Of a stretch of DNA of 64,000 nt, positions 34,529 through 45,810 are shown in pieces. Source of the DNA: Rhynchosporium graminicola (lineage: Eukaryota; Ascomycota; Leotiomycetes; Helotiales; Ploettnerulaceae). Position 1 is the first letter of the stretch, and each line of letters opens with the position of its first letter. The stretch covers positions 2,826,578 through 2,890,577 of the forward strand of contig FJUW01000004.1 in the NCBI GenBank assembly GCA_900074885.1. The letters are read 5' to 3'. The translations under genes and the position numbers were made by a program. The notes beneath the pieces are model-generated. The model saw nothing but the letters and a program-made list of their open reading frames with translations. It was not told where the DNA came from and made no database searches.

Positions 34529-35465
34529 AATCTGGACTCGGACTTCTCTCCCTACCTGCTCTCTCCCTCAATTCGGCCCTCGAAAGCCCCTCAAACACAT
34601 CCCCTCCCCCAGCAGCCCACTGTGGCGCATACTTCGCAAATTCTCTACCTACCTCTACAGCCGCAAGTTTCGGATGCACACCTCTATCTACAAGATAAGA
34701 TATCAATTCTTCCTTTGTAGCAGACGAGGTGTAGTTGTTCCAGGAAGCTGGGTGGATTGGGATCGTCTCGGGCTCGTCGTCGGAGTAGGTGTTAGAGCAT
34801 GTGGAATTGTCTTGCACTGGATTGTGCGGGAGGGGTTTCGAGGACTGAGGTGTTGCGGAGGATTGATGTCCTGGACGTTGTGGTTGTTTGAATGTATTTT
34901 TGCGTTTGCTCGGCTCATACTGAGGAGAACGCGAACGTGGAGCATTGGATCTCGAGGGGGGAATCTTACTGTCCCAATACGCACCATAGCATTCTCCTTT
35001 GCAATTTCCTTGGTTTTTCCCTGATAGAGGAGATGGGGAGCGATATCTCAAATGCGCAGGAGATGGCGAGCGCGAACAAAAGCGTGTGGGTGAATCCCAG
35101 CGCTCCATGAGTGGGGGAGTGTTCGTATCGATCGCCGTCGTACTCGTGTCTCTCTTCAAATTTTCCTTGGGTGGGAGAAACGTGGATTGCTGTTGGTCTG
35201 CTTGCTGGCGTTCGGATAGGGGAGTAAGGACGTGTAGGCGAGACTTCGTATCGATAGTGCTGGTACTCGCGCCTTGCTTCGAATGTTTCTCGCCTAGGAG
35301 ACACGAAGATTCGGGCCTACCTTCCGGCGTATAAATAGGGGAGTGAGGTCGACCTCGAGACTCGGGGTAGAGTTTTGTATTATGGCGAAGCGGAGTTGTG
35401 CTATTTGAATCTTGCTCATCACGAGGCCTGTCGGAGCGGAGTGGAGGTGAGTCGTAGTAGGACAT
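34386..35465 (-). CDS. hypothetical low-complexity protein, Ser/Pro/Arg-rich
   Basis: A single frame of 359 residues starting at ATG 35465. The composition is dominated by Ser, Pro, Arg, Thr and Gln, with RS/SP-rich blocks (RSPSPAHLRYRSPSP; RERSPSPDSRPRPR) and a more ordered segment near residues 245-300 (ATKEELISYLVDRGVHPKLAAVEVGREFAKYAPQW). I do not recognise a domain. The Arg/Ser-rich ends and the lack of membrane segments suggest a nuclear or RNA-related protein, but this is only compositional. The alternative frame at 34966-35304 also shows protein-like Arg/Glu/Tyr repeats, so a frame disturbance is possible. The 3' end overlaps the truncated hydrolase gene. Confidence 0.5.
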   Translation of the reverse strand: MSYYDSPPLRSDRPRDEQDSNSTTPLRHNTKLYPESRGRPHSPIYTPEGRPESSCLLGEKHSKQGASTSTIDTKSRLHVLTPLSERQQADQQQSTFLPPKENLKRDTSTTAIDTNTPPLMERWDSPTRFCSRSPSPAHLRYRSPSPLSGKNQGNCKGECYGAYWDSKIPPSRSNAPRSRSPQYEPSKRKNTFKQPQRPGHQSSATPQSSKPLPHNPVQDNSTCSNTYSDDEPETIPIHPASWNNYTSSATKEELISYLVDRGVHPKLAAVEVGREFAKYAPQWAAGGGDVFEGLSRAELRERAGRERSPSPDSRPRPRAREQTRNRGQDEGPRRARHRSPPPSAYCPHPLGMIWVGRYM

Positions 35466-36914
35466 GGTTGATGGTTAATTGGGAATAGAAATAAATGCCG
35501 ATGTAATGAACAATACAGAAAGTATATAAAGACTGGAAACTGAAGTGTATACTGATTATTGTGATTAATCTCACGTAAAAATCACGAGCTGGAAGGAGAG
35601 TTTCAAGAGATATCTGGAACTTTTTATCGAAGCGGGAATGCTTTGTTGTGCTACGATGGAACAACATTAATGAAGTTTTCAATTGATATTCCATTGGAAA
35701 GAAAATATCTGCGTCAATTCCTTTGATACAACATTTTGAGAGCGCTTAAAGTAGATACGGGCCACAAAGAGTGACAACAGTGATTGCTCGGTTAACAAAG
35801 AGGACAAGCGAGGTATTAACAAAGCACAGAAGAGCTTCAATAGACGAGGTCTAACAATGCAATATCACTATTGCACTACTCAACAAAGCTTTCTGATTTT
35901 CACTCCCAGGCCGTGAGTTCCAACAGCATATCGAAACTTCAACAAGAATCGATGCAGCTCATGCGCTAAGTAAGCAACCCAGGCTTGCAAGCTTCCTGCC
36001 ATCAAATTTTGCACTTGCCACTAGCCTTCCGAACACTAGCACTTGATAAAATTCCTAATGATAAAATATGAGCAGGCTACATCAATCTTGTCGTGACTTG
36101 TGCTTTTTAGCTTTAAGATAAGTATGCCTCAATCCACACATTTAGAGTGATACATAGCCGGTATATGTTACGAGTGTGCCGATTGGCCGCAAACGTAGCG
36201 CAGATTCAAGTCGCGTCAACAACAGTGATTTATTACAGACTGAAATCAGAAGTACTGTCCAAGACCGCAGGATTAATTATTAAGATAGAAGAAGGTAGAG
36301 GAAAACATCAGAGTAAAGGAATTTAGTTTGGAAGATCAATCGTTAGTGCAAGCATAATGCCATTCCAGACATATTTTTATCCTGATGTAGATTGAAGATA
36401 CTGTGGAATGTGTGTAAAGGTGAATATTAATAGTATTGTATGCACTTGCAGAAGTCTGTTAGCCGTCACTCGACGTTTCCACCCTCTGCCACGTGGAGGC
36501 CAGACTCATAGAGGGCGCCGGCGCCAAGCTAATTTGTTAAAGTGGGGATCATCATGGCGCCGACCCAGGTGACGTTGTCGTTCGCCAACTGGTTTGAAGA
36601 GAAAATTTACCGGTATCGATTCGAGTTCTCGTTTTCATCTGTCTTTTATGGCTCGAGGCTGGTGCTGTCGATCGTTTGTTCTAAACCGAGGAGCTTGTTT
36701 TAATTAGGTAGGATAAGCGAGCTTTGCCGAGGAAATTCGCTATTTGTGGGTTAGCAAGGCTTAGAGCCTAGCGTGAAAATGCACCATACTTACGATATTC
36801 GTGGTTTGGATATGGCTGATAGAAAGCTTCTCGGTGATTCCATACTATCATGTGACGCACATGAAACGTATTGTAAAAATTTCTGTTTCGTTTGACATGA
36901 ATGATGATATTTGT
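35466..36914. other. spacer, no gene seen
   Basis: About 1.4 kb without convincing frames or recognisable repeats. It contains the 5' flank of the minus-strand low-complexity gene. Confidence 0.4.
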
Positions 36915-37550
36915 TTAGTAGTCTTCCAAATCCTGAGGTGTTGGGTGATGGACGATAAGGATGTCGCTTCCGGATCGAAGATGACGGCGTGTTCCCATGG
37001 GCTCGTTGGAGATGGTCATCGGCTTGATATAGACAGTGTTTCGGCCTCTGACGATTGGAGTGGGAGTCTGTACCGGATATCGGATCTTGTTGTAACTAGG
37101 TTCGGCCTTGTATTGAGTTCGTTGATAAAATTGAGGCTTGGAGTATTTGTGTTGGATTCGTGGATAAGACTGAGGTGGAGAGTGCCCGTAATGATCTTCA
37201 ATCTCTCCTTCTTCCTCTTCTTCTGGCCATGAACCTGGAACTGAGCTCGTATAGACCTCTTCGTTTCTTGGTTGAGAGATGATCCGGATTGGCTTTGATG
37301 CTACAGTCGACGCTCTGGATAAAGTTGTTCGGGTTGACGAGGTGGATGAAGTGGTTGCCACCGATGAGGTAGTTGCGATAGTTGATACTGATCTACTGCG
37401 TTGCTTCGCGTGGTTAAAATCACGAGATGAGGCGCTGCTATAGCGGTAGGTGCGTGATTCGAAGGATGGCTTGTCTTTCTTGCCCTGGTTGATTCCGGAT
37501 CCGAACATCTCGATCTTGAGGTTTATAAAGAACTGACGAGTGGAAGGCAT
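36915..37550 (-). CDS. hypothetical Ser/Thr-rich protein
   Basis: A single frame of 211 residues from ATG 37550. The first 50 residues (RQFFINLKIEMFGSGINQGKK) are basic and partly hydrophobic. A Ser/Thr-rich tract follows (TIATTSSVATTSSTSSTRTT), then a Glu run (PEEEEEGEIEDH) and a Tyr/Pro/Gln-rich half (PRIQHKYSKPQFYQRTQY). No domain is recognised and the low-complexity character suggests disorder. It is the longest frame in its neighbourhood, with a plausible ATG and stop, so I keep it as a likely gene, perhaps related in style to the preceding low-complexity gene. Confidence 0.45.
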   Translation of the reverse strand: MPSTRQFFINLKIEMFGSGINQGKKDKPSFESRTYRYSSASSRDFNHAKQRSRSVSTIATTSSVATTSSTSSTRTTLSRASTVASKPIRIISQPRNEEVYTSSVPGSWPEEEEEGEIEDHYGHSPPQSYPRIQHKYSKPQFYQRTQYKAEPSYNKIRYPVQTPTPIVRGRNTVYIKPMTISNEPMGTRRHLRSGSDILIVHHPTPQDLEDY

Positions 37551-39041
37551 GATTGCGGTTGGGTATGCAAATAATTGCTTTGGAAATTTATGAAGAAGTT
37601 GTTGGATGTATGATTGATAACAGACGGGTTGGGAAATGAAGCTCTGCGGTTTTTTGTGAAGATGAGAGAAGTCTGGGAAGTTTTTGGGGGAGAAATCGTT
37701 AGTAATGCTCTGTGTTGGAGCTTATTTAGTCTTCCGCTCGAAGGTCACTCGGCAATGATATTAAGCTAGGTAATCAAATTTATCACACAGTGATAGCGAT
37801 GTAAGTTCATGGAAACTCTTCTGATACGATTAATTAACCTATTAGCGCAATGAGACTCAGGATTATCAGAACTGGAATTGTAAATCTCTACCTTGAAGGT
37901 CGATTTTGCCATGGTAGTGGCTGTTCTGTAAGAACATGCAATGATGATTTTTTTGTCATTTTTATTTTTGAAAAAGGATTGCTGCTTAGATAAAGAGCTT
38001 TGTTATCAAGATATATCGCCTTCAAAGAACAACGACAAAGAGACTCACTACATTTATTTTAAGTCCTCTTTCTCACATGACCATCCTTCTCTAAGGACAA
38101 GTGCAAGACATCTGAAAATTGCAATGATCTCACATCAGATTACGGTCGGGACCCAACGAATTGGATACTAATTGGTGGTTACCGCCCAAGAGTGTCAGGT
38201 GAGACACAGAATTTGTTATCCATAAATATTATCGGAAATGGTCAGAATCTCGTCTAATGTGGCTGGTAGGTTGAGTAGCGTAAAAAGAAAATTATTGAAA
38301 TTACATCTTTTTCCACTAAATACACCTCTTGGATTGATAGCTTCAGATTCACAATTCTGTTCTCTCGTTGCTTTCACGAGGACCAAATTCGGGTTTGGCC
38401 GCAACTTTCACGTAGCTTGTAACGTTCGCGGTCGATATGCTTTGATAGCTGGGAGTCTGGGCAAATTCGTCTCCGGCGAAGCGACAATCTGACAACCTGT
38501 TGATTTTATTTAAGTCATCAAACCTTGTTATGGCTTCGAAGTATTATTCGAAAATTATCTTTCCATTCGGAGTGAAAGTAGCCAAAATCCCCGGGCATCA
38601 CTAAAGTAATTGATGAAAGTCTTGGGATCATTTGATCACTTTGCTTCGTAGATGGGCTTACTCTGCCCGAGATGAATACCTTCAACCATGCGTGCGCCCA
38701 CCCACTTTCCTCTGCATGTTGCTTGCTTTCACTTTCTGGGACTGTTCCCGATGAACCTGGAGCGAAAGTGGGCGCGGACATGGATCCTTTTTTCTTATCG
38801 TGACAAACGAGTGACGAGCATGTCGTGACAGTCGGGATCTCCGAGATATGGTATCGGGGACATACATCCATATCGCTGACCATACTTGTCTTTGGCTTCC
38901 TTTATATTTATCGATACAACCCAGAGATTGGAGGATTAAAGGTAAGAGAACCAGAGGCGCATCCAAGTCCAATAGAGTCGTTCTTTAGCTCTGTGGAATC
39001 CTTACTTGTCAAACTACGGACATAGATTCCTCAGAATAAAA
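37551..39041. other. spacer, no gene seen
   Basis: Only short frames without family features. The AT-rich stretch 37740-37990 and the region around 38820-39030 lie upstream of the permease pseudogene and may include its old promoter. Confidence 0.4.
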
Positions 39042-40635
39042 ATGGAGAAGACCGAGCCGAACCAAAAAATCGAAGAGTTCGGCATTGGGGAGATCTCAAA
39101 CCTGGACGAGGCCGTTATATTTTCTCTGTGACAATATCTTCAGCACAAACTATATCCAGGAATTACTTGCCGATGAGTAACACAACCGAAAATTGGTCGA
39201 GAATATTGGTTTGATATTGCTCCTTCATCTCACTGGCTCTTATGTGCTTCAGTTTATTGACAAGTCAGCACTGGCATATTCAGCGTTTTTTGATATGCTG
39301 ACAGACACAAATACCAGCTGGTATCAATACAGTTGGTTAGGTAGTATAATCTACTTTATTCTTCTGTTTGGTGTTGTTTTTTGGACATCACTTGGAGAAA
39401 CATGCGGATAATCAATGATAGCTGAATATCCGTGGTCATATCTAGAGCAGAAGACATTGTTGGCAAAAGTTGTGGCTGGTTGCATCATATCCTGGGTAGC
39501 ATCCTGAAGAAATCCGCATTTTGCAGTAGTTTTACCGGGCTTGCAATATGCCGCTTTCTTCTCGGAGTGTTCGATGCGGCGATAAACCCATTCTTCACGA
39601 TGATTGTTGCAATGGTATGTCAGCAGTAAGTTTGAGGACATCTAAGCTGACTTCTTCAAGTGGATATACGTTAAGAGCAGCTGTTTCGGGTTGGAATATT
39701 CTACTACTATGATGGCGTTTGCTCGGTAATAGGAGGTGTTCTCACTTCCAGCATCGGTCAGGTGGATACTTTTCCAGTCTGGAAGTTAATTTTCCTTACC
39801 TGTTGTGCAATCACAGTTCTCAGGGTTGCTTGATACTCTGGCTCTCTCCGGACAACATCATCTCCGCGAAGGAATTTAGTCTCGAGGATATAGCCGTACT
39901 CATCGAACGTGCTAATAATATTGGACGGACTGGAGTTCTCAATCGCAAGATCTAGTGGTACAAAATGAAGGCAGAGATCTCCGATCCTCAAGTGTTACTG
40001 CTAGCATTTTATATGCTATTCAACGAGGTTATTAACGGCGGCATTGCAAACTTCGGAAACATATCATCAAAGGTCTCGTGAAGAAATCCCTTCTCATCAC
40101 CGCCCTGGGTATCCCAAAAGGAGCTTTCCAGGTGTTCTGGATCCTCGGCGGCACCTTCCTTTCTTCACGATTCAAGAATGCGCGTACCATAGTCATAATG
40201 ATGTATCTTCTCCCGACAGTCATCGGTGCTTCCCTGTTGTGTAAGATGGGTCGTGAGACTCAGGCCGAGAAATTTGAATTCATTTTCGGGTAAGCATCCC
40301 CTGAAACTCCTCCAGCATCTTTACTAAGGAGGAAATGGTTACTCCATACCCGGATCATACGTGACCGGCCTTGTCCTCGCCCACCAAATGCCAGCTACAA
40401 ACCTTGGAGGTTATACAAAACGTACAGGGTTGCTATTGTTTCCATGACATATTGTGTTGGTAACATCACCTGACCTCATGCATTTATTGCCAAAGGATCG
40501 CTAACGCATCCTACCGGCTGCGAAGTTATTTTGGCTTGCTCGGTCAACTAGGTCGCCAATGGCACAATGCGCTCTAGCTGAGCCTCCTGCTTATTGCTTG
40601 CATTAAGTAGACGAGAAGGATATAACGAGCTATAA
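39042..40635 (+). pseudogene. dead Dal5-type (allantoate/anion-cation symporter) MFS permease
   Basis: The pieces, read in order, rebuild a Dal5-family permease. The N-terminus starts at ATG 39042 (EISNLDEAVIFS), followed by the first helices (GSYVLQFIDKSALAYS, WYQYSWLGSIIYF) and, after a 51 bp intron, AEYPWSYLEQK. Next come LAICRFLLGVFDAAINPFF, VCSVIGGVLTSSIGQ, SPDNIISAKEFSLED, LAFYMLFNEVINGGIANFG and KKSLLITALGIPKGAFQ, then a poorly preserved C-terminus. These lie in changing frames. Lesions I can place: stops in the N-terminal part near 39123, frame changes near 39490, 39705, 39835 and 40060, a nonsense TAG at 39953-39955 in place of the Lys codon expected after RKI, and stops near 40492 and 40552. 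Gene order along the family is preserved, so it decayed in place. Confidence 0.8.
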
Positions 40636-40862
40636 ATAAGGGGGGACCAGCAATTGATGACTAAGATAAATATTCCAACTGGAGGATTTCACATAGAATT
40701 CAATATCATGTGCACGTTGAAATAGTGTATTCTGAAATCAAGGTCTTTTCTTCTGTCTTGCTGGCAGTTTACACCGTGAAGTTCTCGAAGCCTGATTTAA
40801 GATTCCAGTTAATTACTGGCCAATAGTGAATTACGTACACCGCTTCGTGAAGTCATTCTTTT

Positions 40863-41640
40863 CTAAATGAGTCTCTTCACTTCCGCCATAGACAGAGCCT
40901 TCTCATCCCTTACTTCCCTCCAAAAATTCTTGGATCCCAAAACCTCATCATCCATTAACCACCACCACTTCTTCACGGAACTCTCTCCCATATCCCAACC
41001 CCTGTCATCCCAAGGACTACAGTACTTCCCCAAACTTGCACATCATCCATGATGTCCCCCCAAACCTCGGCTCCATCAATGACATCCTGCGACCGCAGTA
41101 ATCTATCTCGGATGGAGGGGAAGCGGATGAGGTCGATGTAGGGCAGATGCGGGGTGCTCATTTGAAGCGAGGTATGCTTTAGTGCTGCTGGTGTATAGAG
41201 ATTGATTGGGATGTGAATTTGAAGACCGCAGATGTTGTGGCAATTAATATGAAGAATGGAGGCGTTGACCAGGAGAGCTGAGAGAGTCCCCACTGTCTGA
41301 ATAATAAGAAGCTGGTCTCTGAGAGGAGATGAAGCTTCGAGCTTGGAGATCATGGAGCTGGTTTGCGTGTGAAATAGGTCGATATTCTGCTGAGTTGGAG
41401 TAGTTTTGAACGCAGAGACAGCACCGGTGTCAATGGGTGTTTCCATGGACATATCCGCTGCAAGCGAGGTCTGGGAGTGGGTAACCACGCGGCTCCAAGA
41501 AGGGTGTCTGCTTCCCGAAAATATCTTTTCCAGACTCAATTACCAATTCAAGGTTATCAAAATCGTATCCCATTTGAATGTCGCTCGAAACTATCCCATT
41601 ATGACTGCTTGGCGCTCGAGATAGATCCTCTTCCTCGTAG
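40863..41640 (-). pseudogene. decayed bZIP-type gene tail with DUF3425 domain
   Basis: The minus strand encodes LPYIDLIRFPSIRDRLLRSQ (about 41155-41090), the hallmark of the DUF3425 region of fungal bZIP regulators. After VQVWGS the frame must change near 41025 to read PWDDRGWDMGESSVKKWWW and the closing block (FWREVRDEKALSM), ending with a stop at 40863-40865. Upstream, DNLELVIESGKDIF and SGSRHPSWSRVVTHSQ are also in different frames (change near 41530). I could not find the bZIP basic region itself upstream of 41700. Two frame changes plus the missing DNA-binding part point to a pseudogene. The broken boundary upstream is approximate. Confidence 0.65.
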
Positions 41641-42502
41641 ATAAGACGTGGTGGTCGTTTTCCTTTTGCAACCTTTGGTTGTCTTACATATTTGAGCCCT
41701 GAGCTAGTTTTCAGAATGCGATGTTAGAGAGTCAGATTGTCCTACTGTACGCCCTTTGTGCAATTCGATTCTGCACCCTCCGCCTCGATGTAGGGTCATG
41801 TATACCTGCCCAATCATCGCTATATTCCAATGCCCGAGTCGTAGGTACCATAGCTTTGAAGGGCCTCTTATATGGGTCACCTAGATGAATGCTACAGTAG
41901 TTTTGGTGATGGTCATAAATGGAGAAAGTTGAGAGACGAAGCTACGTTGAGGTTCTAACCCTAAGAGGTCGAACTGAGGGCGGCGGGATTTGAAATCCTT
42001 GATCTGCTCGGTATTGAATACGATTACTGAACCACGGATCTCGAGCAAAACAAGGGCAAGGACAGGACATTGATTGGATAAATCTTGCTGACCGGCATTA
42101 GTACCGGTCATTCGTGGTCATCTATTGTTCTCTGATGTGCACGACTTGAGACATCAAATGAGATTGGTATTTGGATCCACCAGCGGCGAGCTGGCTCTCA
42201 GATGAGGTGGAAATATCACGATTGTCGAACGAAATTGGCCGAGGGTTTGCCTTTCCACATTGATTTTCGACATCGGACAATACAGGTCAGACTTTGGACT
42301 TTCCAAAGCATCAGAGAACTTTTAGCTCAACTAGCCAGAAAACAAAAGGCAATGGGGGGGTCGGAAACTGTCTATAACAAGGCCACAGTGTCGTTGTTCT
42401 GGTTGGAAAAGAGTATCTACATTCTGATCCTCATACTACCTAGCCATTCCCATCATTGTCATATCTCAAATTTCTGAGACCAGAACCTCAGAACTAAGAA
42501 GA
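41641..42502. other. spacer between two pseudogenes
   Basis: No supported gene. It may contain the lost 5' part of the bZIP gene, too decayed to read. A GGGGGG run occurs at about 42354. Confidence 0.35.
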
Positions 42503-43447
42503 ATGGCTCCATTTCCATCTTTCACAAAGACCTGGCATGCATCTTCGTATCCAGCAATATCCCCTTTCCGACCGAGCTGTCCCTAGCTGAAAGGTCAATT
42601 GTCATCACCGCCGGCGGTTCAGGAATTGGCCTGGCAATCACGGAGTCTGTCGCTAAAGCAGGAGCAGCAAACATTGTCATTCTCGGGCGTCGCATCAACG
42701 TCCTGGCCGAAGCAGCAAGATGCCAAGAGCCCTCCACGATCTCGCCGGAAACAACACAAAGGTCATCGCAATCGGCACCGACATTCCAAAGAAAGAGCAA
42801 GTCGACCAAGCATTTGCTCAGATCAGTCGAGATATTGGTAAGCCTCTGGATATCCTTATCCTCAACGAAGGGCTCTTTAGCGGTGTCCGGCCTCTCGGTA
42901 TTGAGACTGTCGATGAGTGGCAAGCAGTATTCGATGTCAATGTCATCGGACCTTATCTAGTCTCAACGGCGTTCATTGCCAAAGCGGCACCTGACTCAAC
43001 GATTATCGATATCTCAACTGGAGGGGTCCATCTTGATCCCTTCCCTGGCTTCTCGTCGTATGCTGCGACCAAACTTGTAGGCTCGAAGATCATGCAATAT
43101 GTGCAACAGGAGAATCCTGGCTTGCACGTCGTGGAGCTTCATCCTGGACAGGTGAGAATGACGGATATGGCGGCCAAAGCGACAGGACCGGAAATACGAA
43201 GGTGCTCCGCATATTGAAGATGGCTTGTTCGAAAGAGTTCCGTATAGAATAATATCCATCTAACATAATGATAGCCGAGCTTGCTGGCGACGTTGTGGTC
43301 TGGGCTGCGAGCAAAGAGGCTCGTTTTCTGAAGGGAAAGTTTGTCTTGGTCAATTGGGATGCCGAAGAGTTGAAGGCAAGCGCAAAGGAAATTGAAAGTA
43401 CAAGAGTTTTGACCCTCGGTCTTGAGGGCTTCAACGCTCTTACTTGA
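42503..43447 (+). pseudogene. decayed short-chain dehydrogenase/reductase gene
   Basis: The start is MAPFPSFTKTWHASSYPAIS at 42503; the frame then changes near 42565 to read IVITAGGSGIGLAI (Rossmann GxxxGxG motif) and again near 42720 to read the main body: LDILILNEGLFSG, DVNVIGPYLVSTAFI, STIIDISTGGVHL and FSSYAATKLVGSKIM (catalytic Ser, then Tyr-x3-Lys). Beyond TDMAAKATGPE the frame is lost twice near 43185-43200 (expected glycine/proline-rich loop, then APHIED). The final piece ELAGDVVVWAASKEARFLKG..NWDAEEL lies after a probable small intron, with a stop at 43445-43447. The core active-site residues survive, but at least three frame changes make it a pseudogene, or a gene carrying several sequence errors. 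Confidence 0.7.
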
Positions 43448-44180
43448 AAGAGATCTAAATGTATATTTATATTTTCTGCCTGTCAGATCAAGTGTCTCTG
43501 TGTCAAATCCTAATTACTCTGTAGAAGCAATGGCTAAGCAATGCACCTCAGAAGCACTGTTTCGAAGGTCCATTATGTTGTTTTTATTCGATGGAGGTTC
43601 AATTTCTACGGTAGGGAGTAGCTATATATATAGGTATCTGTACAGTAATCCAAGTGTGTATCATACGTACTATATCCGGTACTTCCGGTACCTTCAGGAC
43701 GTTGAATACGCTACTCAGTACTATACTCAGTACTATACTTAGTACCAAACTCAGTACCATATCGTACTACTGCACTGCTAGTACTACCTATATTCAACAC
43801 ATTAACTAGCACAAACGCTACTTATTATCGCCAGCAAAGCAGAGTAGTAAAGAGCTAACGACGAAATTTATCTGATCACCGAAAGGTGATAGGTCACAAA
43901 TTTGTGAATCGGTACCTCCAGAAAGATGGCTTTGTTAAACCAGAAAGGTCCGACAGATATTGATCGCCTCCGAATGAGGTAGCATTGTAAGCTCTCTACT
44001 GTGAATTTTTATAACCAGGATCTCACTATTACCAGCCAAATACAGATTCTTCAGAAACGAAAGCGTTTCATTATCGATCTCGTTCCAGATCTTTGCTTTG
44101 ACATCTAGTTAATATCCAAAGCTGTGTGATCTAAAACTGAATATCCGCGACTAGTAAAATCGTCGAGTGGAACTTCCAGC
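43448..44180. other. repeat-containing spacer
   Basis: The segment includes a run of GTAC/CCGGTAC-rich sequence (about 43665-43790) with a four-unit 12 bp tandem repeat (listed separately). No gene is supported. Confidence 0.4.
43713..43760 (+). repeat. 12 bp tandem repeat, four units
   Basis: Units read ACTCAGTACTAT, ACTCAGTACTAT, ACTTAGTACCAA and ACTCAGTACCAT. The first two are identical. They sit within a longer stretch rich in AGTAC and GGTACC motifs. Confidence 0.75.
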
Positions 44181-44199
44181 TTGATCTAGCCGGCCATCT

Positions 44200-44540
44200 T
44201 TCCAGACATAGGTACTGCGTTGCTCAAAAGTTCCGGTGAAAAGTTTACATTGCGCGCACTCATCGCTGGTCTTCTTACCGGCCTTCTTGTTGGTTTCACA
44301 AATAAACATTATGGACTGCGGGGGGGATCTGGCAGACGAATGTCTATAGTCTCCAGACTCTTAGGCTATATTTCCTTTTCACTTATTTTGTGCTTCAAGC
44401 ACACCCCTCTGACGTCTGAGATAAACGTAATACTCATCAGCATATTTGTCGGCTCTGGTTTTATGCCAATGACCGCTGCTTACGTTGGGATCGTTCCCGC
44501 ACTAGAACTTTTGATTGGCCCGATGTGGACGACCAATTGA
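44200..44540 (+). pseudogene. N-terminal fragment of an OPT-family oligopeptide transporter
   Basis: One open frame, without a clear ATG, reads EKFTLRALIAGLLTGLLVGFTN (first membrane helix), HYGLRGGSGRR, LLGYISFSLI, HTPLTSEINVILISIFVGSG and MPMTAAYVGIVPALELLIGP, then stops. Order and content match the start of fungal OPT (oligopeptide/siderophore-type) transporters, which normally exceed 700 residues. No continuation could be read downstream, where the sequence becomes AT-rich. I interpret it as a truncated relic that would have been a plasma-membrane transporter. Confidence 0.6.
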
Positions 44541-45810
44541 AAAAAAGAAAATCTGGATCATGCCATTTGGAGTTCAGATGCAGCCTCTTTGGGGATCTGT
44601 TACCTTCGAATAACCAATAATTGCACTTGGCCAATAGGAGGTCGATTATCTCCTCTTCGCTAAGAGTTTCGGGCGATACGAATCGGAGACTCCAGCTAGC
44701 CTATCGGATACACGGGACTTAGACACTTGACGATTTTCGTAGAAATACTATTAGGATGAGCTTGAAATTTATATCTAAATCTAAGTCTATATTACTTTCA
44801 ACAGAACTCTGTGATCTGGATAAGATTTCCTTTATTCTAGCTATATTCCCCTATCTTTCGATTCTTTCCAAATTAACGATTTATCATTTACAGCAAGGTC
44901 GTATAACCACAGCCCCCTTGCCGGCTACACGTAGTACAATTGATGTTATTTATAATAATTATTGTTTATATATAACTAGAAGTATAAGTAATAATCGTAA
45001 TAATTAATTATATAAATTAATTATCTCTTATATATAGAAGTATGATATATAGCGGAGGCGGTAGCACGTTAGTTATAAATATAAATATAAATATGATTTT
45101 TCTGATTAATCTCCGATATACTGATCGGAGTCCCCGATTTGAGGAGATACACTTAGCCACGATCGAATATTAGACAATCGGGGGCAACAGATCGCTTACA
45201 ATATACGCACGACAGTTTTGAAGAGGCTCTGAGCGGGGATTTTCTGTGGTACCACAATTCAGTCCCTCGAATATCAAGACCTTAATTAACCCCACAGGCA
45301 CTTCCTGAGAGACGCAGCGGAAGTATCTCATGGGGGGAGATGAGATAGTGAATTGAGATACATAACATCATGAGATGTAAGGGGAGCCAAAGGTGAAGCA
45401 GATCTCAGTGTTTTCGACTTTCTCAATAGTGGTAATCTTACTGTCTGTCTGCCTTTGTAGTACTTGCTGTGGGTAAAGGTGCTGCAGGGCATGGGGCATG
45501 AGCGAAGTGTGTATGCCTTGATGGAATTCAAGTAGAGTCTTCACATAATATGAACGATGCGACGTTTGCCAGGCTGAAGTTTCGGGTCCTTTTCAAAGGA
45601 CGTGACGTGATGTGCTGAGGAGGAGACTGAACAAAGATGTCTCGACCACATGTAGACAAATGAATGAAAAGAACAGAACTGCAATAGTTCAATTGGACTG
45701 TTGGGGGAGGAGCCGAAGAGTATCCGTAGATAATAGTATTGACAAAAAAGATTATGATAGTATGTATATGTTGGACCCATCCGCCCGGGTCTGAAGCTGA
45801 ATCCACGAAC
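44541..45810. other. AT-rich spacer, no gene seen
   Basis: The part from about 44750 to 45120 is strikingly AT-rich, with ATATAAATATAAATAT and TAATTAATTA runs. The remaining part is the 3' flank of the minus-strand permease gene. No coding feature is supported. Confidence 0.4.

Noticed and set aside
41951..42050. tRNA-like GGTTC sequence
   Set aside because: No matching acceptor or anticodon stem could be paired.
43713..43760. CRISPR-like array
   Set aside because: The units are contiguous 12 bp tandem repeats without spacers, and the genome is eukaryotic.
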